Assembly (NCBI RefSeq): GCF_001426585.1
Contig: NZ_LMEI01000009.1
Span: forward strand, 72,694 to 136,693
Direction: 5' to 3'
DNA from: Streptomyces sp. Root431
Lineage (GTDB): Bacteria > Actinomycetota > Actinomycetes > Streptomycetales > Streptomycetaceae
DNA: 64,000 bases
Shown here in pieces: positions 8,063 to 16,739 of this stretch. The notes under the pieces were generated by a model that had not been told where the DNA came from, did not search any database, and saw only the letters and a list, made by a program, of their open reading frames with translations. Position 1 is the stretch's first letter; the number at the start of each line of letters is the position of its first letter. The position numbers were made by a program, and so were the translations under genes.

Positions 8063-8964
8063 GCCTCGCGCCGCGCGCGGTCCTCGTGCACCGGACCACG
8101 GAGTACGAGGAGCTGCTCGCCCGGCACGGGACCCACGGCCAGGCCGCCTTCTTCCTCTCCGCGCGCGGCCGTTCGATCGAGGCCGTGCGGGAGCGGCACG
8201 AGCGCGTCCGGCAGGCGCTCGCCGAGGTGGCGGGCGCGGTCCCGCTGTCCTGGCGGCAGACCCGGGTGGAGCGCGCCGACCTGGACCGGTTCCTCTTCGG
8301 ACCCGAGGACGTGGTCGTCGTGGTCGGCCAGGACGGGCTCGTCGCCAACGCGGCGAAGTACCTGACGGGGCAGCCGGTGGTCGGGATCGACGCCGACCCC
8401 GGGCGCAACGCGGGCGTCCTGGTCAGGCACCGCGCGGCGCAGGCGCGGCGGCTGCTGCCGTACGCGGCGGGGGACGGGGCGGCGGTCGACGAGCTGACGA
8501 TGGTGGAGGCGGTCACCGACGACGCGCAGCGGCTCCTCGCGCTGAACGAGATCTACGTCGGCCCGCCCGGCCACCAGACCGCGCGATACACGCTGGGGCT
8601 CGACGGCGGGGACGTCCCGCCGGAGTCCGAGCCGCAGGCCTCGTCGGGTGTCCTCGTCGGCACCGGCACGGGGGCCACGGGGTGGCTGCGGTCCCTCTGG
8701 GAGCAGCGTTCCAGCGCGCTCGTCCTGCCCGCGCCGGCGGACGCCCGGCTCGCCTGGTTCGTCCGCGAGGCCTGGCCGTCGCCGACGACCGGCACCACCC
8801 GCGTCGAGGGCCTCCTCGGCGCGGGCCACGGCCTGCGGCTCACCGTCGAGTCGGACCGGCTGGTGGCCTTCGGCGACGGTGTCGAATCGGACGCCCTGCA
8901 CCTGACGTGGGGCCAGACGATCCGCCTCGCGGCGGCGGAGGCCCGCCTCCGGCTGGTGGGGTGA
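8059..8964 (+). CDS. NAD(+)/NADH kinase-like protein
   Basis: The protein has 301 residues. A GQDG motif at residues 90-93, preceded by the strand DVVVVV and followed by VANAAKYLTGQPVVGIDADPGRNAGVL, matches the GGDG nucleotide-binding loop of the NAD kinase/diacylglycerol kinase superfamily, with Gly replaced by Gln at the second position. A VGTGTGATGWLRSL segment resembles the NAD kinase TPTGSTAY region. It starts with GTG inside the stop of the SPFH gene, so expression is coupled. It may phosphorylate NAD or act as a nucleotide-binding partner of the SPFH scaffold; that link is inferred. Confidence 0.7.
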   Translation: MSLAPRAVLVHRTTEYEELLARHGTHGQAAFFLSARGRSIEAVRERHERVRQALAEVAGAVPLSWRQTRVERADLDRFLFGPEDVVVVVGQDGLVANAAKYLTGQPVVGIDADPGRNAGVLVRHRAAQARRLLPYAAGDGAAVDELTMVEAVTDDAQRLLALNEIYVGPPGHQTARYTLGLDGGDVPPESEPQASSGVLVGTGTGATGWLRSLWEQRSSALVLPAPADARLAWFVREAWPSPTTGTTRVEGLLGAGHGLRLTVESDRLVAFGDGVESDALHLTWGQTIRLAAAEARLRLVG

Positions 8965-9186
8965 CGGGGCCGGTCGGGTGCTGGTGGCCGCGCCGCCGAG
9001 CGGGGGCGCGGGATGCCCCTCCCCGGGCCTCATGACACAGCGGGGATGGGTGGGGACACGCGGCCGGAATCGATCGGCGCGGGATGGAGGAGTCGGACGA
9101 CGGCACTATGCTCGGCGCGCTCCGCCCGACGCCCGACCGCTCCACCGCTCCACCGCCCGCCCGGCTCCGGCTGTTGAAGGAACCCC

Positions 9187-10053
9187 ATGGCACCCGCCTC
9201 CTCCGGTTCGCTGTCCGTCGCCCCCGCCACGCCCGGGGACTGGGCGCTCGTGTCCTCCTGGGCCGCCGAGGAGGGGTGGAATCCCGGACTCTCCGACGTC
9301 CCCGCCTTCTTCGCGCAGGATCCGGGCGGCTTCTTCCTCGGGCGCGTCGACGGGGAGCCCGTCTCCGCCATCTCGGTCGTCAACTACAGCGAGACGTACG
9401 CCTTCCTCGGCTTCTACCTCGTCCGCCCCGAGTTCCGCGGGCTCGGCCACGGCCTGGCCACCTGGCGGGCGGCGCTCGCCCACGCCGGTGACCGGTCCGT
9501 CGGGCTCGACGGGGTGCCGGCGCAGCAGGACAACTACCGGCGCTCCGGCTTCACCACGGCGTACCGCACGGCGCGCTTCGTGGGCGAGGTCCCGGCGCCC
9601 GACCGCCCGGTGGCCGGAGTGGTGCCCGGCGCGGTGCTCGACCCGGCCGCCATCGGCGCGTACGACAACGCCTGTCACCATGCTGACCGGCCGCGTTTCC
9701 TCGTCAGGTGGATCACCACGCCCGGCCACCGTGTGCTGGTCCGGGTCGTCGACGGTCGTCCGGCCGGGTACGGGGTCGTCCGCCCCGCACAGGACGCGGC
9801 GCGCGTCGGGCCGCTGTTCGCCGACACCCCGGCGGACGCGGGTGTCCTGCTCGACGCGCTCGCCGCCGAGGCGCGGGACTTCGGCGCGACCCGGATCGCC
9901 GTCGACATGCCGGAGTCGAATCCGGCGGCGGCACGACTGGCGCTCGAGCGGGGACTTGAGCCGACGTTCGAGACGGCCCGGATGTACACGGGGCCGGTCC
10001 GGCCGGTGGCGCGGGAGCGGGTCTTCGGCGTCACGACGCTCGAACTCGGCTGA
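9187..10053 (+). CDS. GNAT family N-acetyltransferase (YitH-like, two-domain)
   Basis: The protein has 288 residues. The N-terminal GNAT domain (about 10-140) shows the acetyl-CoA-binding pattern VRPEFRGLGHGLATWR (R/QxxGxG/A). The C-terminal part (about 145-285) is an Acetyltransf_18-type domain, as in YitH-like proteins. The substrate is unknown. AAGGAACCCC before the ATG acts as ribosome-binding site. It stands alone, with 222 bp before it that hold nothing I can name. Confidence 0.85.
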   Translation: MAPASSGSLSVAPATPGDWALVSSWAAEEGWNPGLSDVPAFFAQDPGGFFLGRVDGEPVSAISVVNYSETYAFLGFYLVRPEFRGLGHGLATWRAALAHAGDRSVGLDGVPAQQDNYRRSGFTTAYRTARFVGEVPAPDRPVAGVVPGAVLDPAAIGAYDNACHHADRPRFLVRWITTPGHRVLVRVVDGRPAGYGVVRPAQDAARVGPLFADTPADAGVLLDALAAEARDFGATRIAVDMPESNPAAARLALERGLEPTFETARMYTGPVRPVARERVFGVTTLELG

Positions 10054-10059
10054 CGCCTC

Positions 10060-10151
10060 CGGGACTCGCGGACAACCGGACTCGCGGACTCCCAACCCGG
10101 ACCCACGCCCCCAGGAATCCCGGACTCGCGGCCCGGATTCCCGGACTCCCG
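10060..10151. repeat. Short GGACTCGCGG direct repeats in a 549-bp intergenic gap
   Basis: Three copies of CGGACTCGCGG or GGGACTCGCGG (10061, 10077, 10121) and two degenerate ones (10134, 10142) lie behind the acetyltransferase gene. The rest of the gap 10054-10602 has no convincing reading frame. It should contain the promoter of the protease gene, and a low-GC patch near 10335-10400 is the likeliest place. Confidence 0.6.
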
Positions 10152-10602
10152 TCCCTGGACCGGGTGTGGAGGCGGAGTGGAGAAGGCGTGGAGGCGCCGG
10201 GATCCGCCGGTGGCTCCGTACCGCCCCGGCACCCACCCCCGCACCCATCCCCACCAGCCGAAACGGCTCCCCACCCGGCACCCTCCCAGGTCGATCCCCC
10301 GCTCCCCTCGCGGGACCCCCGCCGCCCGGTGAGGGGTGACAAGGGTTTTCCCCGTATCGGGTTCACTCTCCCGTTCCCTACTGTCCTCCGCACCGGCAGA
10401 TATCATCCCCCGAGCTGCATCTGACAGGTGCATGCGGAGGGTGGTGACCGCCGGGGACGGCCTTGACCCGGGCCGTCGCGCCGGTGGCGGCGCACGGGCT
10501 CCCCAAGCCCAGGGACCGACGGACAGCGACCCCACTTCGCGCCGTGTGTCCCGCGCCGCCGCCACTGCTCCGCAGTTACGTCGTACTCGAAAGGGCCACA
10601 CC

Positions 10603-12429
10603 TTGAACGGTTCCAGGCGGAGAGTCATATCCGTGGTCGCGAGCGCCGCGATCCTCGGCGCCGCTGCCACCACCGGGGCGTTCGCCGCCGCCCCGGGCGC
10701 TGCCACCCCGAAGCCGGCTCCGGCTTCGCAGACGATGCGGGCGCTCCCCAGCGCCCCCGTCGAGAAGGTCATCGTCACCTACAAGAGCCAGGCCGCCGAG
10801 GCCGGTTCCAACACCGCCGCGAAGAGCGACACGGCCGAGAAGGCCGCGAAGACGGGCGAGACGCTCTCCTTCGAGCGCCGCCTCGCCGGCGGTGGCGCCC
10901 TGGTCGACCTGGGCGACAGCGCCACCAAGCAGGACCTGACGGAGGTCATGGACGCGTTCCGCGCCGACCCGTCCGTCGCCTCGGTCGAGCCCGACATCCG
11001 CGCCTACGCGATGGCGGCCGCGCCGAACGACACCGACTACGCCAAGCAGTGGGACCTCTTCGAGCCCACCGGTGGCATGAACGTTCCTGCGGCCTGGGAC
11101 AAGACCACGGGCTCCGGCGTCACCGTCGCCGTCATCGACACCGGCTACGCCGCCCACTCGGACCTGGCGACCAACGTCGTCTCGGGTTACGACTTCATCT
11201 CCACGTCCGCCGACGCCCGCGACGGCAACGGCCGTGACGCGGACCCGAAGGACGAGGGCGACTGGAACGCCACCGACGGCGAGTGCGGCACCGGCTCCAA
11301 GGCGTCCAACTCCTCCTGGCACGGCACCCACGTGGCCGGCACCATCGGCGCCGTCACGAACAACACCAAGGGCATCGCGGGCATCGCGTACAACGCGAAG
11401 ATCCAGCCCGTGCGCGTGCTCGGCAAGTGCGGCGGCTCGTCCTCGGACATCGCCGACGCCATCACCTGGGCCTCCGGCGGCACCGTGCCGGGCATCCCGG
11501 TCAACGCCAACCCGGCCAAGGTCATCAACATGAGCCTGGGCGGCGCCAGCGCCTCCTGCCCGAGCGTCTACCAGACCGCCATCAACGGCGCCGTCTCGCG
11601 CGGCACCACCGTCGTCGTCGCCGCGGGCAACAGCAACGCCAACGCCTCCGGATTCACTCCCGCGAACTGCGCCAACGTCATCAACGTGGCGTCGACCAGC
11701 CGCGAGGGCAACCGGTCGTACTACTCCAACTTCGGCACCATCGTCGACGTGTCCGCGCCCGGTGGCGAGACCCGCCGCGCCACCGACACGCCCGGCACCG
11801 TCACCACCCCCGAGAACGGCATCTACTCCACGCTGAACTCGGGCACGACGACCCAGTCGGCCGAGAACTACAAGCCCTACCAGGGCACCTCGATGGCCGC
11901 GCCGCACATCGCCGGCCTCGCCGCGCTGCTCAAGTCGGCCAAGAGCACCCTCACCCCGGCCGAGATCGAGTCCGCGATCAAGGCCAACGCCCGCCCGCTG
12001 CCCGGCACCTGCACCGGCGGCTGCGGCACCGGCATCGCGGACTCCGCGAAGACGGTCGACGCGGTCACCACCACCCCGCCGGTCGGCACCGTCTTCACCA
12101 ACGCGACCGACGTCACGATCTCCGACAACGCCACCGTGTCGTCCTCGATCGCCGTCACCGGCCGCACCGGCAACGCCCCCGCCGCCCTCAAGGTCGGCGT
12201 GGACATCAAGCACACCTGGCGCGGGGACCTGGTCGTCGACCTGGTCGCCCCGGACGGCACCGTGCGCAACCTGAAGGCGTCCTCCTCCTCGGACAGCGCC
12301 GACAACGTCGTGGCGACCTACACGGTCGACGCGTCGAGCGAGGTCGCGAACGGCACCTGGAAGCTTCAGGTCCGCGATGTGGCCTCGGGTGACACCGGCT
12401 ACATCGACTCGTGGAACCTCACCTTCTGA
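10603..12429 (+). CDS. Secreted S8 (subtilisin-like) serine protease with P domain
   Basis: The protein has 608 residues starting at a TTG with AAAGGG ahead of it; translation upstream gives no signal peptide. Residues 1-30 are a Sec-type signal ending AFAAA. An I9-type propeptide follows (about 52-135, VEKVIVTYKS to VEPDIRAY). The peptidase S8 domain has the triad Asp179 (VAVIDTG), His240 (SSWHGTHVAG) and Ser430 (GTSMAAPH), with oxyanion Asn343 (VAAGNSNAN). The C-terminal 100 residues form a proprotein-convertase P domain (HTWRGDLVVDLVAPDGTVRNL region). It is predicted to be an exported general protease matured by propeptide removal. Confidence 0.95.
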   Translation: MNGSRRRVISVVASAAILGAAATTGAFAAAPGAATPKPAPASQTMRALPSAPVEKVIVTYKSQAAEAGSNTAAKSDTAEKAAKTGETLSFERRLAGGGALVDLGDSATKQDLTEVMDAFRADPSVASVEPDIRAYAMAAAPNDTDYAKQWDLFEPTGGMNVPAAWDKTTGSGVTVAVIDTGYAAHSDLATNVVSGYDFISTSADARDGNGRDADPKDEGDWNATDGECGTGSKASNSSWHGTHVAGTIGAVTNNTKGIAGIAYNAKIQPVRVLGKCGGSSSDIADAITWASGGTVPGIPVNANPAKVINMSLGGASASCPSVYQTAINGAVSRGTTVVVAAGNSNANASGFTPANCANVINVASTSREGNRSYYSNFGTIVDVSAPGGETRRATDTPGTVTTPENGIYSTLNSGTTTQSAENYKPYQGTSMAAPHIAGLAALLKSAKSTLTPAEIESAIKANARPLPGTCTGGCGTGIADSAKTVDAVTTTPPVGTVFTNATDVTISDNATVSSSIAVTGRTGNAPAALKVGVDIKHTWRGDLVVDLVAPDGTVRNLKASSSSDSADNVVATYTVDASSEVANGTWKLQVRDVASGDTGYIDSWNLTF

Positions 12430-12486
12430 TGTACCGCTGAACCCCTTCTGAACCACCCCCCACATCAGCATCATTGCTGGTCAGCG

Positions 12487-12516
12487 ACGCGCTCGTGGTC
12501 TACACCACGGGCGCGT
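12487..12516 (+). terminator. Terminator of the S8 protease gene
   Basis: ACGCGCTCGTGGT (12487-12499) and ACCACGGGCGCGT (12504-12516) form a 13-bp stem with one wobble position and a 4-nt loop, 57 bp after the stop codon. A short T run follows (TT at 12516-12517). Confidence 0.7.
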
Positions 12517-12655
12517 TCTGGCGTGTTCGGACCGGAGCCGCCGGGGCGGTCCCGTCCGTATGCCGGACAAGGGGCCTGGACTCCACGTGTGGGCTCCGTA
12601 TTCTCTGCCCACGGGGCTCATGGGCCGAGGGCCCGAGCGCCGGAGGTGGTGGACA

Positions 12656-15600
12656 GTGACGACAGCACCGCAGCGCCCCCTGCGCCCCGCCGGCATGGGG
12701 GGACCGCCGGCACCGGTCGGCCGGGAGGAACTCCTCGCCCGGCTCGAACGCGTCCTGCACGCGCGGGGCCGCGCCCTGCTCACCGGACCCGCGGGCGTCG
12801 GTAAGACCGAGCTCGCACTCGCCGAGGCCGCCCGCGCCGAGGCGCGCGGCGAGACGGTCCTATGGCTCGCGACCCTGCCGTCCGACCGCGAGATACCCGG
12901 AGCCTCGGCCGCCGCGCTCGTCGCCTCCGTGGCGGCGACCGTGACCTGGCCGGGACTCGGGACGCCCGTGCCCGAGCCGTCCGCCGTGGACCCGCACACC
13001 GGCGGACCGTCGTCCACGGGGCCGTCGTCCACGGCCGGAGCGTCGTCCACGGGGATGCTGCCCGCCGCCCGGGCGTCGTCCGAGGGGCCGTCGTCCACGG
13101 CCGGGACGGCACCCTCCTGGCTCGCGTCCACCGCACCCGGGCCGTCATCCGCCTCGGGGCCGTCCTCCGGCCTCAGCGGCGCCTCCGGCCCTTCGCCCGC
13201 CGCACAGTTCGCCCCCGGTGTACTCGCCTCCGGGGTCTTCGACGAACTGCCCGGCCCCCAGCGCATCGCCGTCGCCATGCTCTGCCGCGAGGCGCCGATC
13301 GCGGCCGGCGGCTGGGACCCCATCGCGCTGCGCCTCGGCATCGCCCGGATCCTGCGCGCCCTCGCCTCCCGCGGCCCCGTCCTGCTCGTCGTCGACGGGG
13401 TGCAGCACATCGACGCGGACAGCGCGGACCTGCTGCGCTTCGCGCTCCACCTCGCGCCGCCCGCGCTGCGGGTCGTGGCCGTCGAGACACCGGAACCGTA
13501 CGCCGAGGCCAAGGAGCCGTACGGCGAGAGCCACCGGGCGGCCTTCCGCCCCGAGGACCCGCACGCCACGCACCTCTGGGTGCCGTCGGAGGCGGACGTC
13601 CTGCTCGTCCCCCCGCTGCACGCCGACGAGATCGCCGAACTCCTCATCCACCACCGGCTGCCCTCCCGGATGGCCGGCCGCATCCACCGGGCCAGCGGCG
13701 GCAACCCCCGGCTGGCGCTCGCCGTGGGGCGTTCGCTCGCCGACGCCCGCACCCCGGTGCACCACGCGGAGGCGCTGACGCTCTCCGGGCGCGCCCGCGA
13801 CCTCGCCCGCCAGCTCCTGGGTGCCGCACCCCTCCCCGTGCGCGAGACGCTGCTGCTCGCCGCGCTGGCGCTGCGCCCCTCGGCGACCCTGGTGCGCCGG
13901 GCCGGGCGGCCCACGGCGGAGGCGGACCTGGCGGCGGCGGAGCGGGCCGACCTGGTGTCGCTCGCCGAGGACGGCTCGGTGACGTTCACCGCCGGACTGC
14001 TGCCCTCGACGCTGGTGCACGACGCCTGCTGGGCGGAGCGGAGCGCCGGGCACGCTGCGCTCGCCGAGGTCGTCGACGACCCGGTGGAGGCGGTACGCCA
14101 CCGGGCGCTCGCCACCGAGCGGCCCGACGAGGAGCTCGCCGCCGAGGTCGCGGCCGCCGCCGACCTGGCCCGGGGACGCGGGAACAACGCGCTCGCCGCC
14201 GAACTGGCTCTGCTCGCCGCCGAGTCGACACCCGGCACGCACGGGTCACGGCGGATCGCCCGGCTCGTCGACGCCGCCGAGGAGGCCGCCCGCGCGGCCC
14301 GCGCCGACCTCGCCATCCGGGCCGCCACCGACCTCCTCGCCCGGGACGCGGCGCCGGCCGACCGGGTCAGGGCTCGGCTCGCCGTCCTCGACACGGCCGG
14401 CCAGGGCCTTACCGGGCTCGACGAGATGTACGTGCACGCCATGGAGGACTCCGAGGGGGACACCGCGCTGCGGGCCGCCGTCCAGCTCCGACTGGCCATC
14501 AAGTACGTGCTCGCGGACGGCGATCCGGAGCGCTCGCGGACGGCGGCGGTCGAATCGGCCGCGCTGGCCTCCTCGATGGGCGATCCGCGTACGGCGGCGC
14601 AGGCACTGACCGTACGGGCGCGGATGGAGCGGGCGCTCGGGTCGCCCGACGCCGAAGCCGTACTCGCCCAGGCGCGCGGCCTGGAGATGGCCGAGCGTCC
14701 GCTCGGAATCCGTAACGCCGCACAGATCCTGACGATCCGTCATGCGCTGTTCGACGACCGTCTGACCGACGCCAGGGACGGGCTGAACGCGCTCCTGCCC
14801 CTGGTCCAGCGGCGCGGCTCGGTGGAGGACACAATCGAGCTGTTCTCCACACTCGCCGCGATCGAGTCCCGCATGGGTGCCTGCGCCGCCGCGCTCACCC
14901 ACGCGGGGCAGTCCCTCGCCCTCACCCTGGAGGCGGGCCTCTCCCCCGGCCCCGCCTGGTACACGCTCGCGCTCGCGGAGACCGCGGGCGGCAGCTTCGC
15001 GCGGGCCGCGAGCTACGCCCGCCGCAGCGTCCAGGCCTCGGAGGAGGAGGGCGACCGGGTCTTCCTGTCCCGCAGCCGGTACGCGCTCGGCCGGGTCCAG
15101 CTCGTCAACGGGGACGTGGCCGCCGCCCTGGAGACGCTGCGGCGCGTCCAGGCCGACGAGCGGGCCCAGTCGACCGTGGATCCGTCGATGCTGCGCTGGC
15201 ACGAGGAGCTGGCCGAGGCGCTGCTCGCCAACGACGCCGGCGACGAGGCGCTCGCGCTCCTCGCGGAGGTGCGGCCGGTCGCGGAGCGGCTCGGACGCGA
15301 CACCGTTCTCCTCGGCTGCGACCGGGTGCACGCCCTCTGCCTGGCGGCGGAGGGGCAAACGGACGCGGCGGCCGAGCTGCTCACGGGCACGGCCGACCGT
15401 TTCGGTCGCGCCGGGCTGCCGCTGGAGCGGGGCCGGGCGCTGATCGCGCTTGCCCGGGTGGAGCGGCGCAGGCGGCGCAGGTCGGCGGCGCAGAGCGCCC
15501 TGCACGAGGCGGCCTCGGTGTTCGAGCGGGCCGGAGCGGCGCCCTGGCTCGCCCTGGCCGGGGAGACCCCGGCGGGCGCGGTGGGCGAGAGTCCCGGTGG

Positions 15601-15814
15601 CGGCTCGGGCGGTGAGGAGTCGCTGCCCGCGCTCTCCTCGCTCACGGAGGCGGAGCTGCGGCTCGCCCGGCTGGTGGGCCAGGGGGCCAGCAACCAGGAG
15701 GCGGCGGCGAAGCTGTATCTGAGCGTGAAGACGGTCGAGGCGCGGCTGACCAGGATCTACCAGAAGCTCGACGTCCGCTCGCGCGCCCAGCTGGCGACGG
15801 CTCTCCGGCCGTGA
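12656..15814 (+). CDS. LAL-type LuxR family regulator
   Basis: The protein has about 1052 residues from the GTG at 12656, which follows GGAGGT by 8 nt; upstream ATGs at 12560 and 12620 are possible but have no better site. Walker A is GPAGVGKT (44-51) and Walker B LLVVDG is near 243. The middle is TPR-like helices. The C-terminal 60 residues are a LuxR HTH (LTEAELRLARLVGQGASNQE then LSVKTVEARLTRIYQKLDVR). Residues 104-183 are a Ser/Thr/Gly/Pro-rich low-complexity insert with repeated SST motifs. Large ATP-binding LuxR proteins commonly activate nearby operons; the protease module starts right behind it, though convergent in part. Confidence 0.9.
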   Translation: MTTAPQRPLRPAGMGGPPAPVGREELLARLERVLHARGRALLTGPAGVGKTELALAEAARAEARGETVLWLATLPSDREIPGASAAALVASVAATVTWPGLGTPVPEPSAVDPHTGGPSSTGPSSTAGASSTGMLPAARASSEGPSSTAGTAPSWLASTAPGPSSASGPSSGLSGASGPSPAAQFAPGVLASGVFDELPGPQRIAVAMLCREAPIAAGGWDPIALRLGIARILRALASRGPVLLVVDGVQHIDADSADLLRFALHLAPPALRVVAVETPEPYAEAKEPYGESHRAAFRPEDPHATHLWVPSEADVLLVPPLHADEIAELLIHHRLPSRMAGRIHRASGGNPRLALAVGRSLADARTPVHHAEALTLSGRARDLARQLLGAAPLPVRETLLLAALALRPSATLVRRAGRPTAEADLAAAERADLVSLAEDGSVTFTAGLLPSTLVHDACWAERSAGHAALAEVVDDPVEAVRHRALATERPDEELAAEVAAAADLARGRGNNALAAELALLAAESTPGTHGSRRIARLVDAAEEAARAARADLAIRAATDLLARDAAPADRVRARLAVLDTAGQGLTGLDEMYVHAMEDSEGDTALRAAVQLRLAIKYVLADGDPERSRTAAVESAALASSMGDPRTAAQALTVRARMERALGSPDAEAVLAQARGLEMAERPLGIRNAAQILTIRHALFDDRLTDARDGLNALLPLVQRRGSVEDTIELFSTLAAIESRMGACAAALTHAGQSLALTLEAGLSPGPAWYTLALAETAGGSFARAASYARRSVQASEEEGDRVFLSRSRYALGRVQLVNGDVAAALETLRRVQADERAQSTVDPSMLRWHEELAEALLANDAGDEALALLAEVRPVAERLGRDTVLLGCDRVHALCLAAEGQTDAAAELLTGTADRFGRAGLPLERGRALIALARVERRRRRRSAAQSALHEAASVFERAGAAPWLALAGETPAGAVGESPGGGSGGEESLPALSSLTEAELRLARLVGQGASNQEAAAKLYLSVKTVEARLTRIYQKLDVRSRAQLATALRP
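12965..13204 (+). repeat. Low-complexity GTCGTCCACGG repeats in the LAL gene
   Basis: Repeated GTCGTCCACGG units encode GPSST/GASST-type peptides in the NTPase part of the regulator, between Walker A and Walker B. The insert keeps the frame and is absent from the core fold, so it is presumably a surface loop. Confidence 0.75.
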
Positions 15815-15817
15815 GGC

Positions 15818-16624
15818 TCAGACGGTGAAGGGCCGCTGGTTCACGAAGTCCGGTCCCGGCGAGCCGGTCAGGTAGAGGTTCGGGCTCTGGGTCGGCGGCA
15901 GCCGGTGCTGGATGGCGCGGTGGAAGTCCCGGTAGCCGCCCTGGAAGGCGCCCGCGTCCCACACCTGGAGCAGGGCCTCGGTGAAGGCTCCGTTGACGTC
16001 TCCGTCGGCGGCGGTCTGGTTGTCCTGGCAGGCGGAGACGAGCAGGGCGTCGGGGTCCGTCCCGTCGGCGGTCGCGTCCTCGGCGAGCGAGCGCCGCAGC
16101 TCGGTCAGGAAGCTCCGGTCTCGTTCGTACAGCTGCCGCTGCTGCGGTTCGGGCAGGTAGCGGCCCCGGTCGTCGTCCGCACCGCCGGGGATCTCGATGC
16201 TGCTGCCGCTGTGGCAGCAGTCGAGGAGGGAGACGATCCGTACGTCGTCGGCGAAGGCGCGGAAGGCCTGCTGCACCTCGTCGTCGAGGAACTGGCGGTC
16301 GTAGAGGACCAGGGTCTCGTCGAGGCGGTCCGGTTCGTCGTCCGGTCCGGTCTCGTCGGGGATCTGTCCGCCGTGGCCCGAGTAGGTGAAGAGGAGGATG
16401 TCGCCGGGGCCGAGCCGGGTGGCGGCCTTGCCGAGGACGTCCGTGACGTTGGCGACGGTGCCGTCCGGGGTGAGCAGGACGGTGGTCTCGAAGCCCGCGG
16501 TGCGGGCGATCAGCTCCATGTCGCGGGCGTCGTTCTCGCAGGCGATCAGGGTGCCGGCCCAGCCCTCGTACCGGGCGGGGTCGACCTCGTTGAGTCCGAC
16601 GTGCAGGGAGAGTCCGGTGGCCAT
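15818..16624 (-). CDS. Caspase-like protease (peptidase C14, metacaspase type)
   Basis: The protein has 268 residues. Caspase hemoglobinase fold signatures are clear: LHVGLNEVDP at the first strand, ENDARDMELIARTAGF helix, catalytic His84 in LLFTYSGHGGQIPDE, and catalytic Cys137 in VSLLDCCHSGSS. The sequence after Cys137 holds an Asp-rich loop (GGADDDRGRY), as in metacaspases, which are usually Ca-dependent with Arg/Lys specificity. The ATG at 16624 has GGAGG upstream. The gene converges with the LAL gene (3-bp gap) and diverges from the nuclease gene at 16740. I infer it is a death or defence effector of the adjacent NTPase-trypsin system. Confidence 0.85.
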   Translation of the reverse strand: MATGLSLHVGLNEVDPARYEGWAGTLIACENDARDMELIARTAGFETTVLLTPDGTVANVTDVLGKAATRLGPGDILLFTYSGHGGQIPDETGPDDEPDRLDETLVLYDRQFLDDEVQQAFRAFADDVRIVSLLDCCHSGSSIEIPGGADDDRGRYLPEPQQRQLYERDRSFLTELRRSLAEDATADGTDPDALLVSACQDNQTAADGDVNGAFTEALLQVWDAGAFQGGYRDFHRAIQHRLPPTQSPNLYLTGSPGPDFVNQRPFTV

Positions 16625-16739
16625 GGGGTGCCTCCTCGTACGGAGGGGAGGGGATGCCGGGGCGGTGCCGGGGGCGGCTGATCGAGTGGCCTGCGGTCCG
16701 GCGCCGAGCGCGACCCTCTCCACGCGGTACTTACATCGT
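16625..16739. promoter_or_regulatory. Divergent promoter region, caspase and nuclease genes
   Basis: The 115-bp spacer separates the two divergent starts. No ribosome-binding site precedes the nuclease ATG (GCGGTACTTACATCGT directly before it), so that mRNA may be leaderless, with TACTTA as a weak -10 candidate. The caspase side has a normal GAGGAGG site. Confidence 0.5.
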
